The notes: a model not told the origin generated them from the sequence alone. Shown: positions 17,711 to 27,700, counted from the stretch's first letter. The stretch: 64,000 nucleotides of DNA from Flammeovirgaceae bacterium SG7u.111 (GCA_034044135.1 CP139021.1:883635-947634), one strand, 5' to 3'. Numbers and translations: made by a program.

Positions 17711-18175
17711 ATGAAACCTGGAGTTTTCACCCAACTGATTATCCAACTCGTATTTGCGGTAAAGTCAAGAAAAGGAATGTTGCGGAAAGAACAGCGTGAA
17801 AAAGTATATTCCCACATGGCTGTCCACCTAAACAACAAAGGGCATAAAAGTATCATAATCAATGGGATGTCTGACCATGTGCATGTGCTGTTGGGATTGA
17901 ACCCCACCATTTCAATTTCAGATACAGTGAGGGATTTGAAACGCAGTTCATCCCTTTTTATCAATGAACAAAATTGGTTGGCTGGCAAATTTGGCTGGCA
18001 AGATGGGTACGGAGCATTTTCCTATAGCAAATCCGACTTGGACAAGGTTTTTCGGTACATCCAAAACCAAGAGCAGCACCATCAAAAATTCAATTTCAGA
18101 AAGGAATATACCGAGCTTTTGAGAAAGTTTGAAATCGAACACGATGAACGGTTTCTGTTCGAGTTTTTTGAGTAG
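17711..18175 (+). CDS. REP-associated tyrosine transposase (IS200/IS605-like Y1 family)
   Basis: A 154-residue single-domain HUH nuclease. The metal-binding HUH motif is in MSDHVHVLLGL and the catalytic tyrosine is expected in FRYIQNQEQHH, the usual Y1 helix with a following Gln and His. FGWQDGYGAFSYSKS is a conserved block of the Bacteroidota members. The frame extends upstream, but family homology starts at MKPGVFTQLIIQLVFAV, so 17711 was chosen. No TnpB accompanies it. The gene is surrounded by short palindromic repeats on both sides, the arrangement of RAYT-REP systems, in which the protein is thought to mobilise or maintain the REPs. It appears intact. Confidence 0.93.
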   Translation: MKPGVFTQLIIQLVFAVKSRKGMLRKEQREKVYSHMAVHLNNKGHKSIIINGMSDHVHVLLGLNPTISISDTVRDLKRSSSLFINEQNWLAGKFGWQDGYGAFSYSKSDLDKVFRYIQNQEQHHQKFNFRKEYTELLRKFEIEHDERFLFEFFE

Positions 18176-18192
18176 GAAGGAGCTGTTTTGGA

Positions 18193-18347
18193 TTCTGCAA
18201 CGCCTACAGCGTTGTTTTTCATCTATTCGCATGAAACTACAATACTGGAACTCCTACGGAGTTCGCTTTGGCGAAATGGTATAACCTCGTAGAGGTTACA
18301 GTATTGTAGTTTCAGAAAGCAAGAAATATACAACCTCGTAGAGGTTG
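18193..18347. repeat. REP/BIME cluster, downstream copy
   Basis: The 84-bp REP block (18193-18276) is joined to an inverted partner. GAAACTACAATACTG (18233-18247) and CAGTATTGTAGTTTC (18299-18313) are perfect 15-bp inverted repeats enclosing AACTCCTACGGAGTT and AACCTCGTAGAGGTT (18283-18297). A further CAACCTCGTAGAGGTTG follows at 18331-18347. As single-stranded DNA this would fold into a long imperfect hairpin with small side stems, as expected for a bacterial interspersed mosaic element. Confidence 0.85.
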
Positions 18348-18390
18348 CAGAATGTCTATTCTTCTCCAATTCCCATCCTTCCTGCATCCA

Positions 18391-18424
18391 TTTGCGGAAA
18401 AAACATCAACAATCACTATACTTG
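18391..18424 (+). promoter_or_regulatory. Promoter of the S9 peptidase gene
   Basis: TTTG (18391-18394), a 22-nt spacer and TATACTTG (18417-18424, one mismatch to TAnnTTTG). The predicted transcript start near 18431 excludes any start codon before 18467. Confidence 0.55.
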
Positions 18425-18466
18425 CCCTACAACCACATTTTTGAATCACAACTACAAAGAATCAAG

Positions 18467-20818
18467 ATGAAAAAATTACTGATTATTCTATTTCTGTTCT
18501 CAAGTATATCTTCCTTCGCCCAGTATACCTCCGAGCTTTCCATAAAGGAAATTATGCAAGGAGAAAAATTTGTGGGCTACCTGCCCAGCAGGGTGGAATG
18601 GGGCGCAGATAGCAAAACCATTTACTTTAGTTGGAATCCCGATGGCGACACACTCCGCAGTACCTATAAGGTCAGCGTGGGCTCAAAAAACATTGAAAAA
18701 GTAGGAGTTGAAGAGCTCAAATCTCAAGTAGAATTGGGTGAGTTCAGTGCAGATAGAAAACTGATGGTCTATGAAAAATCAGGCGATTTGTTTCTCTATG
18801 AAACTGCTTCGGGTAAGAAAACCCAACTTACCAATACACTGGCTTCCGAACGCAACCCAAGCTTTTCGGGCGATGGAAAAAGCATTGTTTATTCTGCCGG
18901 CAACAACCTGTTTGTGTGGAATATAGAAACGGGAGCAACTTCTCAGCTTACCAATTTTAAGAAGGGAAATGAGAAAAAAGAAAAGGCTTTGCCAGCCCAT
19001 GAGCAATGGCTTGAAAATGACCAATTGGAATACATCGATATTTTAGCCAAGCGCAAGCGGGAGAAAGAGCTTTCGGAAGAAAGGAGGGAGGCGTTGAAGC
19101 CAAATCGCCCGTTGGAAATTTATCTTGGCAAGCATTCGGCGTTCAACATTCAGGCGAGCCCCGACTTGAAATTTGTTACGTACAATATTTCAAAGGATGC
19201 AAAAAGTGAACGCACGGAAGTGCCTTATTACGTGACCCAATCGGGGAAAACGGAACATATCAATGCCCGAAGCAAAGTGGGCAGCCCCCAAGATACCTAC
19301 GAGTTTTGGGTGTACGATGTGGAAAAAGACACGGCGTTTGCCATCGACACCGAGCAAATTGAAGGAATTTTCGACAAGCCCGAGTTTTTGAAAGACTATA
19401 CCGAAGGCGAATTTGACCCAAAATATGAAACCCCAAGGGAGGTGGTGTTCCAAGGTCCTGTTTATTCGGAAGAGGGGAAAGCGGTGGTGAACATCCGCTC
19501 GCTCGACAACAAAGACCGCTGGATTATGCTGCTCGATTTGCCCACGAGAAAGCTGGAACTCATCGACCGCCAGCGAGACGAGGCGTGGGTAGGAGGTCCT
19601 GGTATTTCCTCTTGGAACTTTAGCAGGGGAAACCTCGGCTGGCTGCCCGATAACCAAACGGTTTGGTTCCAATCGGAAGAAACGGGCTATTCCCACCTTT
19701 ATACTTATAACATCTCAAAGAAAAAGAAAAAAGCGCTGACCAAAGGCGAGTTTGAAATCCGAAGCGCAAGGCTCTCGAACGACAAAGCCCATTTTTACAT
19801 CCAAAGCAACAAGGTTTCCCCACACGTAAACCACTTTTACAAAATGTCGGTAAATGGTGGAAAAATGGAGCAAATCACTTCCAAAGAAGGGGCAAACGTG
19901 GTGAGCATGTCCCCCGACGAAAAGTATTTGGCGGTGAGGTATTCGTACAGCAACCAGCCTTGGGAGCTTTTTGTGATGGAAAATAAGGCGGGTGCGGAAA
20001 TGACGCAGCTCACCGAATCGACCACGGAGGAATTCAAAAAATACGACTGGCGTAAGCCCGAAATTGTTCGCTTTAAGGCAAGCGATGGGGCGGAAGTTCC
20101 CGCTAGGGTTTACAAGCCTGAAAAGCCAAATGGAGCGGCCGTGATTTTTGTCCACGGGGCGGGCTATCTGCAAAATGTACATAACTGGTGGAGCAGCTAC
20201 TACCGCGAATACATGTTCCACAATTTCCTCACCGACATGGGCTACACGGTGCTAGATATCGATTACCGAGGCAGCGACGGCTACGGTAGAGACTGGCGTA
20301 CGGGAATCTACCGCTGGATGGGTGGAAAAGACCTTTCCGATCAAGTAGATGGGGCAAAATATTTGGTAGAAGAGCACGGGATTGATGCAAAGCGATTAGG
20401 GATTTATGGCGGCTCTTACGGCGGGTTCATCACGCTGATGGCACTGTTCACCTCGCCCGAAACCTTCCAGAGCGGGGCAGCCCTCCGCTCCGTTACTGAC
20501 TGGGCGCACTACAACCACGGCTACACTTCCAACATCCTCAACACGCCCGTGGAAGACAGCATTGCCTACTACAAAAGCTCGCCCATTTACCACGCAGAAG
20601 GCTTAGAAGGCAAACTAGTGATGTTGCACGGGATGGTTGATGACAATGTACACTTCCAAGATGTAGTAAGGCTTTCTCAGCGCTTGATAGAGCTAAGTAA
20701 AACCGACTGGGACTTGGCTGTATTTCCCCTCGAAAGGCACGGATTCGTAGAAGCCAGCAGCTGGGCTGACGAGTACCGCCGAATTTATGAGCTGTTTGAG
20801 GAGACTATTGGAGAATAA
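18467..20818 (+). CDS. S9 family prolyl oligopeptidase (dipeptidyl-peptidase IV-like)
   Basis: A 783-residue exported serine peptidase. The start at 18467 was chosen because it begins a clean signal peptide (MKKLLIILFLFSSISSFAQ) and lies after the promoter. Residues of about 25-500 form the beta-propeller with repeated blade motifs (VEWGADSKTIYF, PSFSGDGKSIVYSAG, GWLPDNQTVWFQSE, MSPDEKYLAVRYS). The alpha/beta-hydrolase domain carries the triad Ser650 in YGGSYGGF, Asp725 in GMVDDNVHF and His758 in ERHGF. It probably trims dipeptides from peptides in the periplasm. There is no sorting domain at the C-terminus. A strong terminator follows. Confidence 0.93.
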   Translation: MKKLLIILFLFSSISSFAQYTSELSIKEIMQGEKFVGYLPSRVEWGADSKTIYFSWNPDGDTLRSTYKVSVGSKNIEKVGVEELKSQVELGEFSADRKLMVYEKSGDLFLYETASGKKTQLTNTLASERNPSFSGDGKSIVYSAGNNLFVWNIETGATSQLTNFKKGNEKKEKALPAHEQWLENDQLEYIDILAKRKREKELSEERREALKPNRPLEIYLGKHSAFNIQASPDLKFVTYNISKDAKSERTEVPYYVTQSGKTEHINARSKVGSPQDTYEFWVYDVEKDTAFAIDTEQIEGIFDKPEFLKDYTEGEFDPKYETPREVVFQGPVYSEEGKAVVNIRSLDNKDRWIMLLDLPTRKLELIDRQRDEAWVGGPGISSWNFSRGNLGWLPDNQTVWFQSEETGYSHLYTYNISKKKKKALTKGEFEIRSARLSNDKAHFYIQSNKVSPHVNHFYKMSVNGGKMEQITSKEGANVVSMSPDEKYLAVRYSYSNQPWELFVMENKAGAEMTQLTESTTEEFKKYDWRKPEIVRFKASDGAEVPARVYKPEKPNGAAVIFVHGAGYLQNVHNWWSSYYREYMFHNFLTDMGYTVLDIDYRGSDGYGRDWRTGIYRWMGGKDLSDQVDGAKYLVEEHGIDAKRLGIYGGSYGGFITLMALFTSPETFQSGAALRSVTDWAHYNHGYTSNILNTPVEDSIAYYKSSPIYHAEGLEGKLVMLHGMVDDNVHFQDVVRLSQRLIELSKTDWDLAVFPLERHGFVEASSWADEYRRIYELFEETIGE

Positions 20819-20872
20819 TTTGGTAATGAGTAGATGTGCTGATATGCTAATGAGGGAATGAAAAATGTGATG

Positions 20873-20909
20873 AACGTCCGGGTCGCTCGAAGTGTCCCGG
20901 ACGTTTTTT
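20873..20909 (+). terminator. Rho-independent terminator after the S9 peptidase
   Basis: AACGTCCGGG and CCCGGACGTT form a perfect 10-bp stem around a 13-nt loop and are followed by TTTTC. It begins 55 bp after the stop codon. Confidence 0.9.
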
Positions 20910-20917
20910 CTTCTTGT

Positions 20918-21010
20918 TCTCCAAACAAAGTTTTTCATACATTTATGCCGTGTTTTTCCTTCTTCAAAACAAAAGTGAGGGAAATTCAATCCTTAAGGAA
21001 AATAACAAAG
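20918..21010. repeat. Dispersed repeat of about 93 bp, copy 1
   Basis: This stretch and 27848-27940 share CCAAACAAAGTTTT, ACATTTAT, CTTCAAAACAAA, GAGG, TTCAA and GAGGAAAAT-type blocks in the same order and spacing. Both lie shortly before a small gene, here the Crp/Fnr regulator. There are no terminal inverted repeats and no reading frame. Confidence 0.6.
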
Positions 21011-21056
21011 CCAGTGGTTGATATACGGGGATGTTGAAGTGTAATTATTCAAAATT

Positions 21057-21623
21057 ATGGAGTCATTTTTAATAGATACATTTAAAATATCAAAACACGA
21101 AGCAGAACTGTTTTCATCTTGTTTTGAAAGGAAAGTTTTAAATCCAGGTGAAAAGTTTGTGAGTTTTGGGAGGGTAAGCCATAAAATTGGGTTTGTAGAA
21201 GAAGGGCTTTTAAAATGTATTCTTATAAAGGATGAAAAATCAGTTATTGACGACTTTGCGTTTCCTAATAACTTTGTAGCCAATTATTATAGTTTCTTGA
21301 AAAATGAACCTTCCAATAAGGATATTATTTGTTTGAAGAAATCTGTTTTAAGAATAACAACTCGAGAGAAATTAGCTGAATTTGATAAAAAGAACCCTTT
21401 TACTTTCGATTTAGCGAGGAAAGTAGCGGAAAAGCTCTTTCTAAGTACCCATGAAAAATGGGAAGACTTGAGGCTTTTGAGTGCCGAAGAAAGGTACTTA
21501 AAGCTTATAAGGACAAATAAGAAAATTACTGCTGAGATTCCGCAATATGAAATTGCATCCTATCTAAATGTAAGCCCCGAAACAGTTAGTAGGATAAGAA
21601 GAAAAATTGTTAAACGTTCTTGA
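21057..21623 (+). CDS. Crp/Fnr family transcriptional regulator with FNR-type recognition helix
   Basis: A 188-residue regulator. Residues of about 1-115 are a cyclic-nucleotide-binding-like beta barrel (GEKFVSFGRVSHKIGFVEEGLLKC). A dimer helix follows, then a helix-turn-helix (PQYEIASYLNVSPETVSRIRRKI, about 160-182). The recognition helix has E-x-x-S-R, the residues by which FNR reads TTGAT half sites. A perfect FNR-type box overlaps this gene's stop codon. The N-terminal cysteine cluster of oxygen-sensing FNR is absent, so oxygen sensing by an iron-sulphur cluster is unlikely and the ligand is unknown. The VOC and DUF1330 genes downstream are the likely targets. Confidence 0.9.
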   Translation: MESFLIDTFKISKHEAELFSSCFERKVLNPGEKFVSFGRVSHKIGFVEEGLLKCILIKDEKSVIDDFAFPNNFVANYYSFLKNEPSNKDIICLKKSVLRITTREKLAEFDKKNPFTFDLARKVAEKLFLSTHEKWEDLRLLSAEERYLKLIRTNKKITAEIPQYEIASYLNVSPETVSRIRRKIVKRS

Positions 21624-21633
21624 TCTATATCAA
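21620..21633. promoter_or_regulatory. FNR-type operator TTGATCTATATCAA
   Basis: A perfect match to TTGAT-N4-ATCAA. A weak -7 element GACTTTTG lies at 21656-21663, placing the site about 41-44 bp upstream of the presumed transcript start, the class II activator position. The next start codon is at 21694. Confidence 0.72.
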
Positions 21634-21693
21634 TGTATAGTTGATTTTTTAAGGTGACTTTTGTGATTCAGATAGTCATTAAAAGCAGTTGAT

Positions 21694-22077
21694 ATGAAAC
21701 TAAATGCTGGAATTTTAACAGAAAAACTTTCAGAAACAAAATCCTTTTATACCCAAAATTTAGGCTTTAGAATACAGTTTGAAAACGATTTCTACCTACT
21801 TCTCACTACGCCTAATGAACAAGATAAAGTAGGCTTTCTGAAACCAAATCACCAGACTCAACATCCTTTCTTCCATAAGCCTTTTCTTGGAGAAGGCCTG
21901 TTTTTAACTATTGAAGTTGAAGATGTGGATAAGTTATATTTTGAGCTAAAAAAGCTCGGTGTTGAAATAAAGGTCACCATAAGAGATGAACCATGGGGCG
22001 AGAGGCACTTTGCAATAGAAGATCCAAACGGAATAGGAATAGATATAATTAAATACATTCAACCATTTAAGGCTTAG
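21694..22077 (+). CDS. VOC (glyoxalase/bleomycin-resistance) superfamily protein
   Basis: A 127-residue protein with two beta-alpha-beta-beta-beta halves. LNAGILTEKLSETKSFYTQNLGFRIQFENDFYLLL opens the first and LFLTIEVEDVDKLYFELKKLGVEI the second, ending with the usual EPWGERHFAIEDPNGIGIDIIKY. The Glu in that last block is a common metal ligand of the superfamily. The substrate is not predictable; members include dioxygenases, glyoxalases and drug-binding proteins. It is 14 bp from the DUF1330 gene and downstream of the FNR-type box, so it is likely co-regulated by the Crp/Fnr protein. Confidence 0.85.
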   Translation: MKLNAGILTEKLSETKSFYTQNLGFRIQFENDFYLLLTTPNEQDKVGFLKPNHQTQHPFFHKPFLGEGLFLTIEVEDVDKLYFELKKLGVEIKVTIRDEPWGERHFAIEDPNGIGIDIIKYIQPFKA

Positions 22078-22091
22078 AAAGCTAAAACAAT

Positions 22092-22520
22092 ATGCAGAAA
22101 TATATAAATGCGAACCCTGAATCTGGAAAGAAATTCTATCAAGAATTTCACAATAAAGGAAAAATTGTAATGCTGAACTTACTGAGGTTCCGGCAAAACG
22201 CTGATTATACAAACTTGGGACAGATAAAACCTGATGAAGAAGTCAGCGGTGAAGAGGCCTACCAATTATATATGAAATCGACTTTGCCCGAATTAAAAAA
22301 AGCGGGAAGCCGAATCATCTATTATGGGAAAAGTAAAGACTTTCTCATTGGACCTGAACCCGAAAAATGGGATGCCGTTTTGATAGTTGAGCATGAGTCT
22401 GTATTGAAGTTTATGGAATTTGCCCAAAACAAAGATTATTTAAAAAATGCTGGACATAGAACCGCTGGATTAGAAGATTCTAGGTTGTTGCCTTCGATCG
22501 AAATAAAAGACTACGCATAA
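22092..22520 (+). CDS. DUF1330-like dimeric alpha/beta-barrel protein
   Basis: A 142-residue cytoplasmic protein. GKIVMLNLLRFRQNADY, then GEEAYQLYMKSTLPELKKAGSRIIYYGKS, and the late WDAVLIVEHESVLKFMEFAQNKDYLKNAGHRTAGLEDSRLLP match the ferredoxin-like DUF1330/EthD-type barrel fold. No catalytic residues are established for the family. It follows the VOC gene by 14 bp in what looks like a two-gene unit under the FNR-type operator. Confidence 0.8.
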   Translation: MQKYINANPESGKKFYQEFHNKGKIVMLNLLRFRQNADYTNLGQIKPDEEVSGEEAYQLYMKSTLPELKKAGSRIIYYGKSKDFLIGPEPEKWDAVLIVEHESVLKFMEFAQNKDYLKNAGHRTAGLEDSRLLPSIEIKDYA

Positions 22521-22580
22521 AACGATGTGTAAGTTGTAAACCTGCAGCCTTTTAGGGTGTCAATCGGGATGTTTTGATTA

Positions 22581-22607
22581 CTCCGTACAGGGGAAAACTC
22601 TACGGAG
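22581..22607. terminator. Hairpin between convergent genes
   Basis: CTCCGTA and TACGGAG form a perfect 7-bp stem around a 13-nt loop. There is no U-tract directly after it on either strand, so termination is only suggested by its position between two converging genes. Confidence 0.35.
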
Positions 22608-22642
22608 CACATGTTTTCCGGACGCAGACTCCCTTTTAGTCA

Positions 22643-23830
22643 TTACTCCTGAAGCTCTTTCTCAATAGCTTTTTTCAACTCTCCTTCTCTATATCCTAAG
22701 GAAGAATATTTAATAGTTCCTTTTTGGTCGATCAAGAAAAAAGTAGGGGCTACGTTTACTCCGTATTGTTGGGCTACTTCTTTGCCAGCAAATAGGGTAG
22801 GAATCTGAACGTTATGCTTCTCAACATACTGTTGGAGAACATCCAGTTTGTCGGCTGATTTTGTGAATTCAATTCCATAAACCTCCAGCCCTTTTTCGGC
22901 ATATGATTTTTGTATCTCATTGATTTCTGGAATAGCTCTAATGCAAGGGGAGCAGCCAGGAAACCAAAATTCCAATAGCGTGAGCTTGTTCTCAAGTTTG
23001 GAAAGGCTTACCGAATCTCCACTTACTTTGGGTAGCGTCCAATCTGGTGCTAGTTTACCTACCTGAGCATTTGCTTTTGCCCTAAAGCTCATAAAATAAT
23101 CTTTGAAGGACATTCGGAGATACCTCTCATCAAACCGGTCATATCCCCAAGTTGAGCTATCTCTTGTGGCGGCAAGGTTATAGTCGGTGAAATTTGCTTC
23201 ATACTTGTTGTTGTTTTCAGGATCACTAAGTGTAAACTGGGTGGGCATATAACTTTCTTTAGAGATATACAGGTTATAAAACAGAGGTTTTATATGTTTA
23301 GAATTACTTTTTAGTTCTCCATCAAGCCCAAAGTTTTTGCCATTTTTAAAAGTGAGTTTAAAGTTATAGCTGTCTATTTCATTTACTAATGTGTCCTGCT
23401 CCTTATTAATTACGATAGCTGTATCTTTAACGATTTCTGGAAGTAATTTTCTAACAGTATAAATCGAGTGCATTAAATAGCTAACTACTTTTCTTTTTGA
23501 AGGGTTTGTCCCGTGGGTAATAAGTTCCTGCTCAAGTCGGAGCATAAATAATGAGTTTCCAGTAAATACTGCTTCTGCCATGTTGTATTCAAATTGGAAC
23601 TTTGCTCCTATCAATGTGTCATTACTTCTGAAATCAAAAAAGCAAACTACAGTGTCATGTTTGTCGTAACCCATTTTTTCAAAGAAATAATACGTGGTAG
23701 TTGTATACTCAATGGTTTCCAATGAATTCAATTTTGAAATAGTTTTTTGTAGAATATCTTCGTCCGATTGGGCATTGGCATTCATGAACCCACAGACAAT
23801 TAAAGCTAGAGAGAGGGTTTTGTAAAGCAT
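22643..23830 (-). CDS. TlpA-like thioredoxin-fold protein
   Basis: A 395-residue exported protein. The signal peptide (about 1-20, LSLALIVCGFMNANAQ) is followed by a beta-rich domain of about 230 residues resembling LolA/LppX-type lipoprotein-binding folds (LETIEYTTTTYYFFEKMG, YNFKLTFKNGKNFG). The C-terminal AhpC/TSA-type thioredoxin domain (about 255-395) opens with GKLAPDWTLPKVSGDSVSL. It has the redox motif FPGCSPCIRAIPEI and the cis-proline loop VNVAPTFFLID. It probably reduces disulphides in the periplasm. Its domain order matches the gene at 56456, so the two are paralogues. Confidence 0.88.
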   Translation of the reverse strand: MLYKTLSLALIVCGFMNANAQSDEDILQKTISKLNSLETIEYTTTTYYFFEKMGYDKHDTVVCFFDFRSNDTLIGAKFQFEYNMAEAVFTGNSLFMLRLEQELITHGTNPSKRKVVSYLMHSIYTVRKLLPEIVKDTAIVINKEQDTLVNEIDSYNFKLTFKNGKNFGLDGELKSNSKHIKPLFYNLYISKESYMPTQFTLSDPENNNKYEANFTDYNLAATRDSSTWGYDRFDERYLRMSFKDYFMSFRAKANAQVGKLAPDWTLPKVSGDSVSLSKLENKLTLLEFWFPGCSPCIRAIPEINEIQKSYAEKGLEVYGIEFTKSADKLDVLQQYVEKHNVQIPTLFAGKEVAQQYGVNVAPTFFLIDQKGTIKYSSLGYREGELKKAIEKELQE

Positions 23831-23995
23831 GTTTATGTTTTTTAGGTGAAAAGGAGGTTGGGGTAAAGCACATTACTTTCTTTGCCGAGATGACTTGTTT
23901 ATTCTGTTATTGGTTGGAAGGTAGTATTTGAAATTCAGAAAGACATATTTTTAACTATGATTAACGCAGTGTTAAAAGTTGATAAGATTTACCCC

Positions 23996-24526
23996 ATGAC
24001 AAAAAAACTACTCATACTGTCCGATTTGTGGGGGAGGGAAAAAGCAGATTGGCTGAAATATTATTCCGAACCGTTGGGGGAGGCTTTTGAGATTCAATAT
24101 TACGATTGCTGCAAGTTGGGGGGCGTGGATAAAAGTGTGTACACGGAAGAAGCGCTCCATGCCCAGTTTGTAGGTGGAGGGATTGAACGAGCCGTAGAAA
24201 AATTGTTGGATGTTGAGAAAGAGGAAGTGAGTGTGTTGGCTTTTAGCATCGGCGGGACTATTGCGTGGAAGGCTGGCTTGAATGGATTGAAAATAAATAC
24301 CCTCTTTGCAATATCTTCCACAAGGCTCAGGCGTGAGGCTCAAAAACCTCCCTGCCAGGTCAACCTCTATTTTGGGGAGGAAGATCAATTTAAACCAAGT
24401 GCCGATTGGTTTGAAGAACTTAAGCTTTCCAGAACTCTTGTGAAGGGAAAGGGACACCTTATATATACCGAAAGTGAATTTGCCCACCTTGTGTCTAAAA
24501 GGCTTTCAAAAGATGTGATTTTTTAA
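23996..24526 (+). CDS. Alpha/beta-hydrolase-fold protein, small
   Basis: A 176-residue cytoplasmic protein. The start at 23996 (MTKKLLILSDLWG) was preferred because upstream codons add no family-like sequence. AFSIGGTIAWKAGL is the nucleophile elbow (G/A-x-S-x-G), LFAISSTRLR follows the next strand, VNLYFGEEDQFKP holds the acid-loop Asp and GKGHLIY the terminal His. Together these give a plausible Ser-Asp-His triad, although the protein is short for the fold and lacks a cap domain. The substrate is unknown. It is divergent from the TlpA gene. Confidence 0.7.
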   Translation: MTKKLLILSDLWGREKADWLKYYSEPLGEAFEIQYYDCCKLGGVDKSVYTEEALHAQFVGGGIERAVEKLLDVEKEEVSVLAFSIGGTIAWKAGLNGLKINTLFAISSTRLRREAQKPPCQVNLYFGEEDQFKPSADWFEELKLSRTLVKGKGHLIYTESEFAHLVSKRLSKDVIF

Positions 24527-24727
24527 GCCAAAGATTAATAAATGTTTATAACAAAGATAGTTTTTCTCCTTTTGTAGCTTGATTCATACATCTAGCTTAC
24601 ATGCCTTCCGTTACATACCTGAATTATATGGAGTTCTTAATTGGACTTCGATAAACTATTACTGACACAGCTTATTTGTTGATGGGTGATTATCTATCAA
24701 CCTAATTTTAGCCAAACTTCATCAGGT

Positions 24728-27700
24728 ATGACCAAGCATTTTCTATTTATATTCATTATCATTAGTTATTCGGTACAATGTTTTTCCCAAACCGGTCCGG
24801 GTGGGGTAGGAACGACTGATGGATCTAGCGAGTTAGAGCTATGGTTCGATAGCCGAGATGTAAATGGAGATGGAACAAATCCTGCTGCCAGCGATAATGT
24901 GGTAACTTGGGTTGATAAATCTGGGAATGTAAGAAATGTGACCCAAAATAAAGGAAATGTAGCCTTTTACGCCAACCCTGGTGTGACCTTCAATAATATT
25001 GGCTATTTGCTTGGCGATGATGCTGGGCTTCCTACGGGCGACGCTTCTCGAACGCTTTTCATAGTTGCTTCTACTCCAAGTATAGGAACTGACGATATCA
25101 TGTTTGCTTACGGAAGAGAAGCCGTTAACAATACATTTGCTGTATCGTCCAATGACAATGGCGTAGGCCGTGATGGGAACGTCGGGATGATTTTTTATGG
25201 TAATGACGTGGATGATGCCGGTGTAGGTGGTTGGTTTCCTGCTGGCACAACTAAGGTGGTGGGAACAAAATACATTACCGGTGGCACTAGAGAAATTTAT
25301 GTTGATGGTACGCAAATTCAAGACTTTACTTCGACTAATACCAATACGATCCTTAGCGATAGCCTTCAGATAGGCGGATGGAACACGTTTGACCTCAATT
25401 CGAGTGCGACTATCTACGAAATCCTTTTTTACTCTAAGGAATTGAATGGTGCTGAGCAGATCATTGTGGAGAATTACCTAGCGGCTAAAAATGGAGAAGA
25501 CTTGGCAGATAATGATGTGTATGACGAAGACGATAATGGTGATTTTGACTACGATGTTGCCGGAATAGGCAGAGTAGATGCATCGAATTTGCATGAAGAG
25601 GCACAGGGTACGGGAATAGTGAGGGTGTTGAACCCTACGGGGCTAGGCGATAACGAGTTTTTTATGTGGGGGCACGACAATGGAGCTTTGGCGGTAAACG
25701 AAAGTGCTGATGTTCCTACCGGAGTGGAGGCAAGATTTGAACGAGTGTGGCGAGTGAGCGAAGTAGATATTTCAGGTTCGGCGGTAGATGTAGGCAGTAT
25801 TGATATTAGGTGGGATTTGACAGGCATAAGTTCGATAACGGAGAATGATTTAAGGCTTTTGATCGATACCGATAATGATGGCTCGTTTGCCGATGAAACT
25901 CCAATTAGCGGAGCAACTTATTTAGGAGATAATATCTATGAGTTTGCAGGAGTTTCTGCAATTGCTAATAACCATCGGTTTACCTTGGGCAGTGTCCTTG
26001 CGAAATCTGGCCCAGGTGGGGTGGGTATGGCTAGCGGAAACGACATGCTAGAACTGTGGTTCCATAGCCGTGATATAAACGGTGATGGGACTAACCCTGC
26101 TGTAAATGCGAATGTGGAAACTTGGGCGGATAAATCTGGAAATGGTAGAAATGTGACTCAAAATAAATCAAACGTAGCGTATTACGATGGTTCAGGAGTG
26201 AAATTTAATAATATCGGTTATCTGTTAGGAGATGATGCCGGACTTCCTACGGGCGATGATTCTCGAACACTTTTTATAGTTGCTTCTACTCCAAGCGTAG
26301 GAACTGACGACATCATGTTTGCTTACGGAAGGGAAGCCGTTAACAATACTTTTGCTGTATCGTCCAATGACAATGGCGTAGACCGTGATGGGAACGTCGG
26401 GATGATTTTTTATGGTAATGACGTGGATGATGGAGGTGTTGGTGGTTGGTTTCCCGAAGAAACGACTAAAATTGTTGGGACAAAATACATTACAGGCGGT
26501 ACAAGAGAAATTTATGTAGATGGCGATCAGATTTTTACAACCAATGCAGCCACCACAAATACAATCCTTAGCGATAGCCTTCAGATAGGCGGATGGAATA
26601 CATTTGACCTCAATTCAAGTGCTACTTTTTACGAAATACTTTTTTATTCGAAAGCGTTGAACAGTGCCGAGCAAATCATTGTGGAGAATTACTTGGCTTC
26701 TACTCATGGAACACATTTGACCGAAAATAATGTATATGATGAGTATAAAGATGTAAATGGGAATTTTGATTCCGACGTTGCCGGAATAGGAAGAGTAGAT
26801 GCGGCAAATATTCATGACGATGCGCAGGGAACTGGAATTATTAGGGTATCTGCCCCTACTGACTTGGATGACGATGAGTTTTTGATTTGGGGGCACGATG
26901 ATGGAGAATTGGTAGCCACCGAAAAATCAGATGTTCCACTAGGTATGGAGGCAAGGTTGGGGCGTGTGTGGCGAGTAAGCGAAGCTAGCTCAACAGGTTC
27001 GTCAGTGGATGTTGGGGGCGTTGATATCCGATTTGATTTGACCGGGCTAGGAGAGGTGCAGCTTTCTGGCATGTCTGCTCCAGATTTGAGGCTATTAGTT
27101 GATTCGAATGGCGATGGAGTTTTCGCCGACGAGACACCAATTGCAGGAGCAACGTTAGTAGGAGGAAATATTTATCAATTTTCAGGCGTAACCGCTATTG
27201 AAGATAACTTCAGGTTTACCTTAGGCACAGCCGATCTCGTATTGACTCCCTTGCCAGTAACATTAATCAATTTTGAAGCAGCCTTGTTGGAAAACAATAC
27301 AGTCCAATTGGATTGGGAGACCGGTACTGAAATAGGTAACGACTATTTCTCCATAGAGCGTTCTGCCGAGGGGCGCCATTGGGCAGAGCTCGATCAGGTA
27401 GAAGGAGCAGGCAATTCTACCGACCTAGTTTCTTACAGCTTTTACGATGACCAGCCACTTTCAGGTACTTCGTATTACAGATTGAAGCAAGTGGATTTTA
27501 GTGGAGAGTTTTTCTACTCAAAAGTAGTTTCGGTAAGAAGGGAAGTAGGGGTAAAAAGTGAAGTGATTGTGTACCCTAACCCCACCATGGGCGAAGTAAT
27601 GATAGAAGGAAGCCCTTCGGAATTGGAATACCTTACTGTTTACAATGCCTTTGGAGCAGACATCACTCACCTGATCAGTATAGAAATGACAAGTGAGGCA

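Noticed and set aside
17405-18347. Possible CRISPR array
   Set aside because: The repeated palindromes are irregularly spaced, partly inverted and surround a Y1 transposase; no uniform spacers or cas genes exist.
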